Source: Actinomycetota bacterium (GTDB taxonomy: Bacteria > Actinomycetota > Humimicrobiia > Humimicrobiales > Humimicrobiaceae). Taken from it: DNA of 56,480 bases. Position numbers and translations under genes: made by a program. The stretch is taken from positions 1 to 56,480 of the forward strand of contig JAQUOE010000007.1 of assembly GCA_028717265.1 (NCBI GenBank), read 5' to 3'. The notes under the pieces are model-generated. The model was not told the origin of the DNA. It did no database searches and saw only the letters and a list, made by a program, of their open reading frames with translations. Below are positions 1-8,062 of the stretch, piece by piece; the stretch's first letter is position 1; every line of letters starts with the position of its first letter.

Positions 1-30
1 ATAACTGCATAGCATATAATAAAAAGAAAA

Positions 31-1263
31 CTAAAAAATAAACCCTGTTATGCTTTTATTGCGCCGGGAATTCCTGGAGATTAATTTCTCAAAAGCTTCT
101 ACGGTATCTTTGATGCTGTTATTCCAGGAAAATACTTCTTCAACCCTTTTCCTGTTTAATTCTCCAAGTTTCCTGGCTTCATCCGGATTTTCAATTGCCC
201 ATATCATTTTAGCCGCCAGATTCTCCACCCTGTTATCAGCCGCATAAATTCCGCCTTCCCCCAAAAACCTGCGGTTATTCTTTCCTTCGAAACAAACTAC
301 AGGAAGTCCGGCCCCCATATAGTTTATAACTTTTCCGCTTGCTTCCCCTGCTTTGTCCACTTTTGGCTCCACTGCTATATCGCTCACGAGAAGGTAATCA
401 GGAAGTTTAAAATAATCGACCATACCTGTAAAATGAACTTTTTTTTCGACTCCCATCTCTTTTACTTTTTCAGCTGTTTCTTCAACCGGATAACCTACTA
501 TCAGAAAGTGAGCATCCTTTATTTTTTCCAGCACCATGGGGATTGCAGAGACAAGGTTGCCGATTCCCTTTGCTTCGAGAAGTGCCCCGGTAAATATTAC
601 AAGAGGCGCATCTGCCGGTACCCCGAGCTTTTCTTTGAATCCTTTCTCCGGGGTTTTATTGAAAAAATCGGTATGGACCCCGTCTATAACAACTCTGATC
701 TTATCAGGGCTGATATGAAATCTGTTTTTTATAATATCTCCATTGGATACCGAGCTGCATATGAAAAAATCGGGCATCTTGCAAATAAGTTTCTCCAGAG
801 TGTGGAAAAACCACCTAATCACTTTTCTACCCTTGATCCATTTGAATGTATCCAGCTCAGAAGTGAGGCTCCCCTGGACATCGAACACAAGAGGAATTCT
901 CCCGAAGGTTAACAGGTATTTAATAAGACCCCCCACGAATGCTCCCTCGTGAAGATGACCGTATATAATATCAGGTTTTTCTTTAAAATATACAGCTGCC
1001 GCTTTAAAAAACAGGAGGATATCTATATAGAATTTATGTATTGAGGGGCCCGCTTCCAGTTTCTTATACCATGGGATGTTTATTATCCTTCTTATATCCA
1101 GGCCCTCCAGACCCCGGCCATTATGATAGGTCACTATGATATTGCGGTAACCATAATTTGACAGCGCCTTCATTTCCCCGAGTATCCTCATATGACAGCC
1201 TCTGTCGGCAAAAAAGGGAGTCGGCACTATATTCAGAATTTTCTTATTTTTTCCTTTTTCCAT
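31..1263 (-). CDS. GT4-family glycosyltransferase
   Basis: A 410-residue cytoplasmic glycosyltransferase of the GT-B fold, family GT4 type, probably adding a sugar from a nucleotide donor to a surface polysaccharide or glycolipid. The N-terminal half has the GT4-like start (VPTPFFADRGCHMRI) where acceptor-binding loops lie. The C-terminal half has the donor-binding region with the E-x7-E type pattern (EPKVDKAGEASGKVINYMGAG) followed by GLPVV. The ATG at 1263 sits directly before the conserved first strand. It is the left-most gene of a leftward polysaccharide region that also has a UDP-sugar epimerase, a CapD-like dehydratase and an initiating sugar transferase. Donor and acceptor cannot be read from the sequence. 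The family call is firm. Confidence 0.85.
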   Translation of the reverse strand: MEKGKNKKILNIVPTPFFADRGCHMRILGEMKALSNYGYRNIIVTYHNGRGLEGLDIRRIINIPWYKKLEAGPSIHKFYIDILLFFKAAAVYFKEKPDIIYGHLHEGAFVGGLIKYLLTFGRIPLVFDVQGSLTSELDTFKWIKGRKVIRWFFHTLEKLICKMPDFFICSSVSNGDIIKNRFHISPDKIRVVIDGVHTDFFNKTPEKGFKEKLGVPADAPLVIFTGALLEAKGIGNLVSAIPMVLEKIKDAHFLIVGYPVEETAEKVKEMGVEKKVHFTGMVDYFKLPDYLLVSDIAVEPKVDKAGEASGKVINYMGAGLPVVCFEGKNNRRFLGEGGIYAADNRVENLAAKMIWAIENPDEARKLGELNRKRVEEVFSWNNSIKDTVEAFEKLISRNSRRNKSITGFIF

Positions 1264-1497
1264 CGATTCATATCATTTCTAAATAACTCTAATGTCGAGC
1301 TCTGTTTTAATTTATTCAGACATATTATTCTTATTTTTTCTTAAGGCTTCTTTCTTTTTCAATTTAAATTATAAAGGATTTTTATAGATAATAAATAGAA
1401 ATGTAATTAGTTTAAAGATAGAATAATTTCGAAGCTTTTTTTGATGCCCGTCTATTATATTTTGTTTTTATCAAGAAAATTAAGTAAAATTAAATGT

Positions 1498-1887
1498 ATG
1501 GATGAAAATAAATTAAGAAAATTAAATAAAATATTTAAGCAATATAAAAGTCTTAAACTGGTTTATCTTTTTGGGTCACGGGTTACAGGGAAAACCGGAC
1601 CTCTTTCCGACTATGATTTTGCATTTTATATAGACGAAGAAAAGAAAAAAGCAAATTACACTGCTCTTGAAATTGAAGGCAAGATCAGCACTCTTTTAGC
1701 TACGGAAAGAGTGGATTCAGTAATTATAAATTATATAGATGCACCCGAACTCAAGTATTCCATAATAAAAGATGGCAAGATTATTTATGAAATAGAGCCA
1801 TACAAGCTTTTTATTGAACCTAAAATATTAAATGAATATTTTGATTTTCGTTTTTTATTAAGAAAATATCAATTAACAAAGACTTAA
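1498..1887 (+). CDS. mntA: MntA-like nucleotidyltransferase antitoxin
   Basis: A 129-residue minimal nucleotidyltransferase (MNT). It has the polymerase-beta-type signature: G26-S27 then D38-x-D40 (GSRVTGKTGPLSDYDF), and a third acidic residue in the ERVDSVIIN segment, so all three catalytic aspartates appear present. In HEPN-MNT toxin-antitoxin pairs the MNT protein neutralises the HEPN ribonuclease by adding AMP to its active-site tyrosine. The partner gene follows after 6 bp. The frame is open from a TTG at 1441, but the ATG at 1498 gives the normal family N-terminus and I chose it. The gene is AT-richer than its neighbours and sits in a polysaccharide locus, which suggests mobility. Confidence 0.85.
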   Translation: MDENKLRKLNKIFKQYKSLKLVYLFGSRVTGKTGPLSDYDFAFYIDEEKKKANYTALEIEGKISTLLATERVDSVIINYIDAPELKYSIIKDGKIIYEIEPYKLFIEPKILNEYFDFRFLLRKYQLTKT

Positions 1888-1893
1888 TATATT

Positions 1894-2307
1894 ATGACCG
1901 GACTGGATGTAATCGAAAAAGGTATAAGTAATATAAGAAAATATCTGTCTATTCTTAACAACTATAAAGATATATCAATAGAAAATTTACTAAATGACTT
2001 AACTTTACGTGGTGCCGTCGAGAGATATTTATACCTTGCAGTTCAAGCAACTATCGATCTTGCAGAAGCAATAATTTCATATAATGAATTAAGACGCCCG
2101 GCAACATTTTCCGAAACGTTTGAGATTTTGAATGAACATAATATGATTTCAAAAGAAGTAAAAACAAGCATGATCCAGATGACGAGATTTAGAAACCATA
2201 TCACACACGATTATGGTGATATTGATTATAATATCGTTTATGACATCCTGATAAACCGTCTGATAGACATAGATTCATTTTTGGAAGAAATATCTAAAAA
2301 ATTATAA
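1894..2307 (+). CDS. hepT: HepT-like HEPN ribonuclease toxin
   Basis: A 137-residue, all-helical HEPN-domain protein. It carries the RX4HXY motif near the C-terminus: R100, H105 and Y107 in RNHITHDY. R and H form the RNase active site of HEPN dimers, and the Tyr is the residue AMPylated by the MntA partner. It follows mntA by 6 bp on the same strand, so the two form one toxin-antitoxin operon (type VII, HEPN-MNT). Length and motif are normal for HepT. It faces the epimerase gene convergently, with about 100 bp between and no clear GC-rich terminator stem. Confidence 0.85.
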   Translation: MTGLDVIEKGISNIRKYLSILNNYKDISIENLLNDLTLRGAVERYLYLAVQATIDLAEAIISYNELRRPATFSETFEILNEHNMISKEVKTSMIQMTRFRNHITHDYGDIDYNIVYDILINRLIDIDSFLEEISKKL

Positions 2308-2413
2308 TATTCGTATCATTTCAAATAAGAATAACCCAATAAAAATCATTCTAAGAGTATAGGCAATGTATTATTTCTTTATTGTATTTATGAAAAAATA
2401 ATAGCCAGAAGGT

Positions 2414-3334
2414 TTATTGATTTTTAAACCAGTTGTATGTTATTTTCAGGCCCTCGCCGAGAGACATTCGGGGCTGCCAGCCCAGTATTTTCTTAGCCAG
2501 TCCATAAGAAAGCTGGCTTCTCCTTTGTTCCCCTTCCCTGGAAGGGCCATGAACTTCTTCGACATCGCTTTCCCCGGATACTTCTCTAAGGATCTTAAAA
2601 AGCTCCATCACTGTGGTTTCTTTCTCTGTCCCCACATTCATCGATCCGGTAAAATCGCTTTCCATTGCCCTTATATTTACATCAACGACGTCTCTAACAT
2701 AAACGTAATCTCTGGTCTGGAGACCATCCCCGTTAATGGTGGGATTTTCCCCCTTAATGATCTTACTGGAAAATATTGCCACTACTCCTGCTTCTCCATA
2801 TGGATCCTGCCTGGGTCCATATATATTTCCATATCTCAGGGATATATAATTAAGGCCATAAGTTTTATAAAAATAATAAAGGTAATTTTCGGTCGTAAGT
2901 TTTGCCACTCCGTAAGGTGAGATTGGTCTTGTTGGATGTTCTTCATCCGCCGGAAAATATTTTTGTTCCCCGTAAACCGTTCCCCCGCTTGATGCAAATA
3001 TTATCTTTTTTACATTATAAGTGTGACAGGCCTGAATCACGTTAAGACCGCCTATCACATTTATGTCCGCATCCATTAAGGGATCTTCTACCGATACCCT
3101 GACCGAAAGCTGAGCGGCATTGTGAATTACTACATCAGGTTTTTCGGCTTTGAATATACTGTATAGTTTCTTACTTCTGATATCGCACCTGTAAAATCCT
3201 GCTTCCTCCGGAATGTTTTCTTTCTTTCCGTTTGAAAGATCGTCAACTATCGCCACTTCATGTTTTTTCTCCAGAAGACCATCTGCCACATTCGAACCTA
3301 TGAATCCCGCGCCGCCAGTTATAAGTATTTTCAA
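2414..3334 (-). CDS. NAD-dependent epimerase/dehydratase (UDP-glucose 4-epimerase-like)
   Basis: A 306-residue extended short-chain dehydrogenase. The NAD-binding Rossmann motif is at the extreme N-terminus (GGAGFIGSN). A serine/threonine-rich strand (ASSGGTVYG) precedes the catalytic Tyr-x3-Lys (YGVAK), and RYGNIYGPRQ follows, the usual substrate-domain signature of GalE-like UDP-sugar 4-epimerases. It would interconvert UDP-hexoses for polysaccharide synthesis, in line with the glycosyltransferases on both sides. Exact substrate (Glc/Gal, GlcNAc/GalNAc or uronic acid) is not determinable. The ATG at 3334 starts right at the Rossmann strand and is secure. Confidence 0.88.
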   Translation of the reverse strand: MKILITGGAGFIGSNVADGLLEKKHEVAIVDDLSNGKKENIPEEAGFYRCDIRSKKLYSIFKAEKPDVVIHNAAQLSVRVSVEDPLMDADINVIGGLNVIQACHTYNVKKIIFASSGGTVYGEQKYFPADEEHPTRPISPYGVAKLTTENYLYYFYKTYGLNYISLRYGNIYGPRQDPYGEAGVVAIFSSKIIKGENPTINGDGLQTRDYVYVRDVVDVNIRAMESDFTGSMNVGTEKETTVMELFKILREVSGESDVEEVHGPSREGEQRRSQLSYGLAKKILGWQPRMSLGEGLKITYNWFKNQ

Positions 3335-3364
3335 ATCATTCTCCTTATGAAGTTTATTTACTTT

Positions 3365-3400
3365 ATTATATATTTTTATCCATATTATATATTTTTATCC
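3365..3400. repeat. Two 17-bp direct repeats upstream of the epimerase gene
   Basis: The 17-bp string ATTATATATTTTTATCC occurs at 3365-3381 and again at 3384-3400, a 19-bp period. It lies in the 118-bp gap between the GerMN gene and the epimerase start, so it may be part of a promoter or operator for the epimerase. No protein or RNA function is claimed. Confidence 0.6.
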
Positions 3401-3452
3401 GGTTATTTAAAATTGACCGGTGGACCGGCTTTATATTTGAACAGTTTTTATA

Positions 3453-4376
3453 TCATAACTGTTCTTCTCCCGGCTGTTCTTCTTCCGGCTGATTTTCATC
3501 TGGCTGATCCTCATTCGATTGATCTTCATCTGTCTGCTCTTCTTTTATATACTCCGTATTTCTAATAGCCGGGATAGAGAGATCTATATTTCCATAAACT
3601 TTGATCCTTATACCTTCTATATAAAAAATGACACCTTCTATTTCGGGAATTTCAGTAAGTGTGTTTACTATGGAATAAATTATATATTCGTCCAAAATCC
3701 TTGTATCCAGGCTATTTTCCAGGAATTCCTGGGAGAGATCTATTTTGGCCGTATTCTCATAGGTTTCGGAATCAAGCAGTTTTGTGCCCGCAGGAATCAC
3801 GGGAAAGTGATATGATTTGGAAGGTCCCTTCAGCAGCTCCTGGACAGCATTCTTTACGGCGTTATCGGGACTTCCCGCACTTATGGTTCTCTTCTCGGAA
3901 ACCAATTTCTTCTCTTCACCGAGTCCGGAAAAATAAAAATTGATTTTCAGGGTATCGTCATATGCTTCTTCTTCCTCATCATCGTTGCCTGTAAGTGCTA
4001 AAAAGAAGTTCTTGATCCTCTGCCATAAAGACAGGCCGTTTATAGTCTCATCGCTATCATCCGAAACTTCACCTGAATTAGTTTCCGCCTCTGCAGTATT
4101 CCCTTCCCCGCTCTCAGCGGAATCACCGGCCTGAACGGACTGCCCTGCTGCATCAACTGTATTATTCGCTTCAGTATCCGTTAAAGCCGTTTCCCCTTCT
4201 GCGGCCAGGTTTTCAGCAGGAGGAGAAGAGAATTTACTTTTTATAAAATCAGGATTATCTATGCTGTAAAATATGAAGAATCCCACTGTTATAAGAAGGA
4301 CCATGATCATGGTAAATTTTACGATCGGTCTGAGGCCTTTTTTTCTTTTTTTTGACTGCTTGTTTGCAGAATTCAT
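3453..4376 (-). CDS. Membrane-anchored GerMN-domain protein with acidic repeat tail
   Basis: A 307-residue protein with a basic N-terminus, one membrane helix at about residues 22-43, a low-complexity Ala/Glu/Thr/Ser linker, and a GerMN domain at about residues 143-275 (starting near LKINFYFSG). GerMN domains occur in GerM and other envelope proteins of sporulating and non-sporulating Gram-positive bacteria and are thought to bind cell-wall components. Topology predicts the domain outside the cell. After it comes a tail of about 30 residues built from a five-residue acidic repeat (see the repeat at 3459-3548). A TTG start at 4388 is possible; neither start has a clear ribosome site, and I prefer the ATG at 4376. 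There is no lipobox. Its role is unknown; the envelope context is the only clue. Confidence 0.8.
   Translation of the reverse strand: MNSANKQSKKRKKGLRPIVKFTMIMVLLITVGFFIFYSIDNPDFIKSKFSSPPAENLAAEGETALTDTEANNTVDAAGQSVQAGDSAESGEGNTAEAETNSGEVSDDSDETINGLSLWQRIKNFFLALTGNDDEEEEAYDDTLKINFYFSGLGEEKKLVSEKRTISAGSPDNAVKNAVQELLKGPSKSYHFPVIPAGTKLLDSETYENTAKIDLSQEFLENSLDTRILDEYIIYSIVNTLTEIPEIEGVIFYIEGIRIKVYGNIDLSIPAIRNTEYIKEEQTDEDQSNEDQPDENQPEEEQPGEEQL
3459..3548 (-). repeat. Six tandem 15-bp units coding an acidic pentapeptide tail
   Basis: Six imperfect 15-bp units run end to end (3459, 3474, 3489, 3504, 3519, 3534) and keep the reading frame of the GerMN protein. Each codes five residues of the type E/D-x-Q-x-E, such as EDQPD and EEQPG. 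The units differ by a few bases, which suggests growth by slippage followed by drift. Confidence 0.85.
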
Positions 4377-4544
4377 GGAATCAAACAAAATTTTGTAAAA
4401 CTATCATAAAAAAATGCACATGCGATCCTATCAAAGATATTATATATAACTACGATTAGTTTTAAAACAACGCAGGATCTTCCATTGAAGCAGGGGACCT
4501 CGTATCAACCGGAACTCCTTCCGATATAGAAGTTTTTATATTAT

Positions 4545-5558
4545 TTAATCTATCTTATAAACTCTGATGAGACTTGCTTCCGGCGGGCAATAGAACCTGA
4601 ACTGTGAATATTTTCCCTCCCCCAGACCCCGGGTCACATAAAGAACCAGTGTCCTCAAATAAAAAAGTCCCGAAGCAAATTTTGTCTTTATCTTACACCC
4701 TGAAATTATTGCCCCCGCCAGAGGTAGCCTTACCTGTCCGCCGTGGGTATGCCCGCTGAAAATAATATCGGTTTTTTTACTCGCAAGATTGATTATAGAA
4801 TCGGTATCCGGAGTATGCATGATCACTATGCGTAATTTACCGTTGTTATTTATTTCATGGATCTTCGTTTCACTTAATGCAAATACCTTCCTGTAATCAA
4901 ATTTTTCTACCGGTTCCATCCTGCTTATCGGATCGATATGACTGAAAGCTCTTCCGATATCGATTTTCTTCACTATCGGGTCATCGAGACCGATAATCTC
5001 GATACTGTTTATGCCGGCAGCGTTTAATTCAATCTTTCTGCTTTCATTTATTAAAGCTTCAATGCCAATACTCTTCAGCCTTTTTACCATATTATCAATA
5101 TCATTTTCTTTCCTGTAGCTCTTTTTCCTCTTAAACATATTTCTAACAAACTCTATCAGAGCTTTATCGTAATGATCATGAACCCCAAAAATGGCATACT
5201 TTCCCAATTTCGCTTTAAGAGGACCGAGCATTTCAATCATGTATTCCGTACTGACGCTGTTTCCTATCAGGTCCCCGGTAATAAAAATAAGATCCACATT
5301 CATTCCGGCAAGACTCTGAACGAATTTGAATAATTTTTTTCCTTTGAAATTCTTTCTTAGGTGAAAATCGGATAAATGCAAGATAGTAAGCAGAGGTTTT
5401 CCGGATTTATACTCCTCCGTTGCAGGTGATGATTTTTCCTTTATAAATATATTCACATTCGATAGACCGAAATGAGTTGGCTCATATCTGAATGCATATA
5501 AAAATAACAATATAAGCGCTGCTGCAGCCGGTAAACTTATATAAATAATCCAGTACAT
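4545..5558 (-). CDS. Membrane-anchored metallophosphoesterase
   Basis: A 337-residue calcineurin-like phosphoesterase with an N-terminal membrane helix (residues about 4-23). Metal-site motifs are visible: D64 and H66 in LHLSDFHL, D96 in ITGDL, the late H in IMHTPD, and the closing GHTHGGQ. The fourth motif, usually GNHD, reads GVHD (residues 125-128), so the metal-ligand/catalytic Asn is replaced by Val. The layout resembles the YkuE group of envelope phosphoesterases, some of which act on UDP-diacylglucosamine or lipid substrates. An insert at about residues 140-240 lies between the GVHD motif and the late His motif. Whether activity survives the substitution is unclear. Confidence 0.82.
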   Translation of the reverse strand: MYWIIYISLPAAAALILLFLYAFRYEPTHFGLSNVNIFIKEKSSPATEEYKSGKPLLTILHLSDFHLRKNFKGKKLFKFVQSLAGMNVDLIFITGDLIGNSVSTEYMIEMLGPLKAKLGKYAIFGVHDHYDKALIEFVRNMFKRKKSYRKENDIDNMVKRLKSIGIEALINESRKIELNAAGINSIEIIGLDDPIVKKIDIGRAFSHIDPISRMEPVEKFDYRKVFALSETKIHEINNNGKLRIVIMHTPDTDSIINLASKKTDIIFSGHTHGGQVRLPLAGAIISGCKIKTKFASGLFYLRTLVLYVTRGLGEGKYSQFRFYCPPEASLIRVYKID

Positions 5559-5673
5559 ATTCAGGTTCCCTCTCCGGTCATATTTCCCATGAGTCTTTAG
5601 TTTAAAAATCTATAAGATAATATCATAAATTTTCCATAATTTAATCCTCATATCAAATATAGCCATGTAATTG

Positions 5674-5702
5674 TTGACATAATGATTTCAACATATTAAT
5701 AT
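5674..5702 (+). promoter_or_regulatory. Putative promoter of the first vapBC operon
   Basis: A consensus -35 TTGACA at 5674-5679 is followed after 17 bp by TAATAT (5697-5702) as a weak -10. The -10 overlaps the palindromic repeats at 5695-5724, as expected for an autoregulated toxin-antitoxin promoter. A start of transcription here would give a leader of about 50 nt before vapB. Confidence 0.45.
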
Positions 5703-5724
5703 TAATAATATTAATATTAATAAT
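5695..5724. repeat. Tandem palindromic repeat, likely VapB operator
   Basis: Two perfect 15-bp copies of ATTAATATTAATAAT lie head to tail (5695-5709 and 5710-5724). Each contains the perfect 12-bp palindrome ATTAATATTAAT. Ribbon-helix-helix antitoxins bind short palindromes in tandem, so this is a good candidate for the autoregulatory operator of the vapBC pair that starts at 5763. Confidence 0.55.
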
Positions 5725-5762
5725 ATGACGATTTACATCGCAGGTAATGAGGTATCCCTAAA

Positions 5763-5999
5763 ATGGATAAAGAGAGAACATCCATACTTTTAGAAAAAGA
5801 TGTCATGCTAAAATTAAAGACTCTGGCCAAAACTGCTAACAAATCTACTTCCTTTGTGATCAGAGAAGCCGTGACTGAATATGTGACCAAAAAAACACCA
5901 AAGAAAAATTTCAATATAATAGGAATTGTAAACAGCGGTGACTCTCATTTTGCTGAAAATGATGAAGGGTATTTAAAGAATAACTATGGGAAGGATTGA
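5763..5999 (+). CDS. vapB: Ribbon-helix-helix antitoxin (VapB type)
   Basis: A 78-residue protein with an N-terminal CopG/Arc-type ribbon-helix-helix: a short strand (RTSILLEKDV), then two helices ending in the SFVIREAVTEYV segment. The domain would dimerise and bind the palindromic operator upstream. The C-terminal 30 residues are the likely toxin-wrapping segment. GAGG about 10 nt before the ATG serves as the ribosome site. The stop is separated by a single base from the preferred start of the PIN toxin gene, the normal vapBC arrangement. Confidence 0.8.
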   Translation: MDKERTSILLEKDVMLKLKTLAKTANKSTSFVIREAVTEYVTKKTPKKNFNIIGIVNSGDSHFAENDEGYLKNNYGKD

Positions 6000-6000
6000 G

Positions 6001-6414
6001 ATGCAAATTATTCTGGATACCAGTGCTGTCATTGGCTTAATGGATAAAAAATATATAAAACATGAATATCTAAAAAAAATATTTATGGGAAAAGATAATT
6101 TGTATATCCTGCCTTCCACAACTATTGGCGAGATATGTTATATGCTAAATAGTAGATTTGGAAATAAAATCGAACTTATTTTCCTGCAAGAAATCATAAA
6201 GAGCAGTTTCCAGCTTGAACTTCTTAAAGATACTGATATCCTGAGAATTATAGAAGTACTAAAAAAGTATGATACCCTTGATATCGGTTATGTAGATGCT
6301 TCAATAGTTGCTATAGCGGAGCGTCTTAAGATAAATAAGATTCTCACACTGGATAGGAAACATTTTGAGATAATTATACCAAGAGGATTTGACCGTTTTG
6401 ATATATTGATATAA
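6001..6414 (+). CDS. vapC: PIN-domain ribonuclease toxin (VapC type)
   Basis: A 137-residue PIN-domain protein. The acidic metal-binding residues are in place: D6 in the first strand (IILDTSAV), E in TIGEICYML, D in YVDASIVAIAE, and D in LTLDRKHF. VapC toxins cleave tRNA or rRNA and are held inactive by the VapB antitoxin. An in-frame ATG at 5986 would overlap vapB, but GGAAGG lies the right distance before the ATG at 6001, and that start gives the standard PIN N-terminus. Target RNA cannot be predicted. Confidence 0.83.
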   Translation: MQIILDTSAVIGLMDKKYIKHEYLKKIFMGKDNLYILPSTTIGEICYMLNSRFGNKIELIFLQEIIKSSFQLELLKDTDILRIIEVLKKYDTLDIGYVDASIVAIAERLKINKILTLDRKHFEIIIPRGFDRFDILI

Positions 6415-6512
6415 AAATTCTCCTGCTCTGCAGATGGTCAATCTTAATCGTGATAGCAAAATAAATTTATAGGACCTTTCGAAAATTTTTATATTTTAGT
6501 GAAAGATAAAAT

Positions 6513-7409
6513 TTGAAAATGATCTTACTAATCGGTGCAACAGGTTTTTTGGGACCACCTGTACTGAAGAAGTTGCTGGAAACCGGTTATGAGGCGAGTT
6601 GCCTTATAAGAACTGACAGCAATATAACCGGTCTTCTGGACACGGCAAAATCGGCAGGAAAAAAGATTTTATTCAGTTCCGGAACACTCCGGAGTTCCGA
6701 TTCAATAATTTCAGCGTTAAAAAAAGCAGATAGTGTGATTTATATGGTTGATCTGGAACATACCGATCTTCTCGAAAATTTTCTGAACGCCGCCAGGCGT
6801 GCGGGAATTAAAAGGGCTGTTTTTATTAGTTCCACAACCGTATTGATTCCGCAGAACAGCATGGCAAAGAGCCGGAAAATAAATTCAGAAAAACTGATAG
6901 CCGGCTCGGAACTTGATTATACTATCCTGAGGCCCACGATGATTTACGGGTCAAAGGATGACAATAATTTTTCAAAAATGATCAGGTTCATAAAAAAGAG
7001 AGGGTTTTTTGTAATTTTCGGAAACGGAAATAATCTTATCCAGCCGATATATATAGAAGATGTGGCGGATTCCATTACCAGGGTTATTGATAGTAAGAAT
7101 ACCTGCAGCAAAATCTATAACATTGCCGGTAAAGATTCTTTAAAATATAGAGATATGCTGGATATTGTCAGAAGCAAACTAAAAAAGAATTTTAAGATCA
7201 TAAAGCTCCCATTGCAATTCAGCAAACTCTTAATATCCATATATGCCAAGATTTCCGGAAATCCTTCTCTCACTCCCGGACAGATAGAAAGGATGGGAAT
7301 CGACAAAGTTTATTCATTCCATGAAGCAGCAGCTGACTTTGATTTCTCCCCGGTAAGCTTTGAGGACGGCATAGAAAGACTGATAAAAAAACTTGAGGTT
7401 AAAAATTGA
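6513..7409 (+). CDS. NAD(P)-binding atypical SDR (NmrA/epimerase-like)
   Basis: A 298-residue Rossmann-fold protein starting with GATGFLG. It resembles the atypical short-chain dehydrogenases (NmrA-like, NDUFA9-like, sugar epimerase-like): YTILRPTMIYG follows the central sheet and QPIYIEDVADSI is the usual late motif. The canonical Tyr-x3-Lys pair is not obvious, which is common in this branch and leaves catalysis uncertain. The TTG at 6513 has GAAAG at good spacing; the ATG two codons later (6519) is the alternative. It runs toward the sugar transferase convergently with a 56-bp gap. It may act in nucleotide-sugar or lipid metabolism, but the substrate is unknown. Confidence 0.78.
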   Translation: MKMILLIGATGFLGPPVLKKLLETGYEASCLIRTDSNITGLLDTAKSAGKKILFSSGTLRSSDSIISALKKADSVIYMVDLEHTDLLENFLNAARRAGIKRAVFISSTTVLIPQNSMAKSRKINSEKLIAGSELDYTILRPTMIYGSKDDNNFSKMIRFIKKRGFFVIFGNGNNLIQPIYIEDVADSITRVIDSKNTCSKIYNIAGKDSLKYRDMLDIVRSKLKKNFKIIKLPLQFSKLLISIYAKISGNPSLTPGQIERMGIDKVYSFHEAAADFDFSPVSFEDGIERLIKKLEVKN

Positions 7410-7465
7410 TGGCCGGAGCGTATATTCGCAATAAAGCTTACTTCAGGCTTACTTAAAAAATGACA

Positions 7466-8038
7466 TCAGTTTCCGCCCTTGCCGGTAAGTGCAGCCTTTA
7501 CCGTAACCAAAAATATTTTTATATCCAGCCATATCGAAGCATCTCTGATATAAAGCTGGTCATACATGACTTTATCCGGAATCGAGAGTGCATCTCTCCC
7601 GCTGATCTGCGCGAGTCCGCTTACTCCCGGCCTGACCCTGTCGACCCCTTTTTCCTTGCGCAACCTTATCAAAAGCTCTTGATTGTGAAGCGCAGGTCTT
7701 GGCCCCACAAAGCTCATATCACCCTTTAATATATTTATTAGCTGAGGGACTTCATCTATACTCAATCTCCTGAGTATTGTCCCGATTCTTGTATTCAGAC
7801 TTTTCTGGTCCCTCAATCTGTCCGTAGGGATATCAGGAGTACCTTCTTTCATGGTCCTGAATTTATAGATAGTAAAATATCTGCTGTTCAGGCCGACTCT
7901 TTTCTGCCTGTATATGACTCTTCCGGAAGAATCGATTTTAATGATTAAAGGAATTATAACCCAGAAAGGAATGAAGAGAATAATAAAAATTATTGAAAGT
8001 ATTATATCAAAATTTCTCTTTGTGATTCTATAAAACAT
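7466..8038 (-). CDS. Initiating sugar-phosphate transferase (bacterial sugar transferase family)
   Basis: A 190-residue monotopic phosphoglycosyltransferase of the WcaJ/WbaP-catalytic-domain/PglC family. It would move a sugar phosphate from a UDP-sugar to undecaprenyl phosphate, the first step of a lipid-linked glycan. One hydrophobic N-terminal re-entrant or membrane segment (residues about 9-32) is followed by IYRQKRVG, YKFRTM, LRRLSIDEVPQL, MSFVGPRPAL and RPGVSGLAQISGR, the full family signature including the D-E pair. It lacks the extra N-terminal membrane domain of WbaP; that role may be filled by the CapD-like gene just upstream (24 bp). An upstream TTG at 8047 is possible; the ATG at 8038 is preferred. 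Confidence 0.88.
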   Translation of the reverse strand: MFYRITKRNFDIILSIIFIILFIPFWVIIPLIIKIDSSGRVIYRQKRVGLNSRYFTIYKFRTMKEGTPDIPTDRLRDQKSLNTRIGTILRRLSIDEVPQLINILKGDMSFVGPRPALHNQELLIRLRKEKGVDRVRPGVSGLAQISGRDALSIPDKVMYDQLYIRDASIWLDIKIFLVTVKAALTGKGGN

Positions 8039-8062
8039 AATCTGCAACTGCCCATTCTGCTG

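Noticed and set aside
3291-3310. tRNA T-loop-like string near 3295
   Set aside because: The CGAACC-like bases belong to the epimerase coding start, and no cloverleaf can be built around them.
3459-3548. CRISPR-like repeat array
   Set aside because: Units are 15 bp without spacers and keep the reading frame of the GerMN protein.
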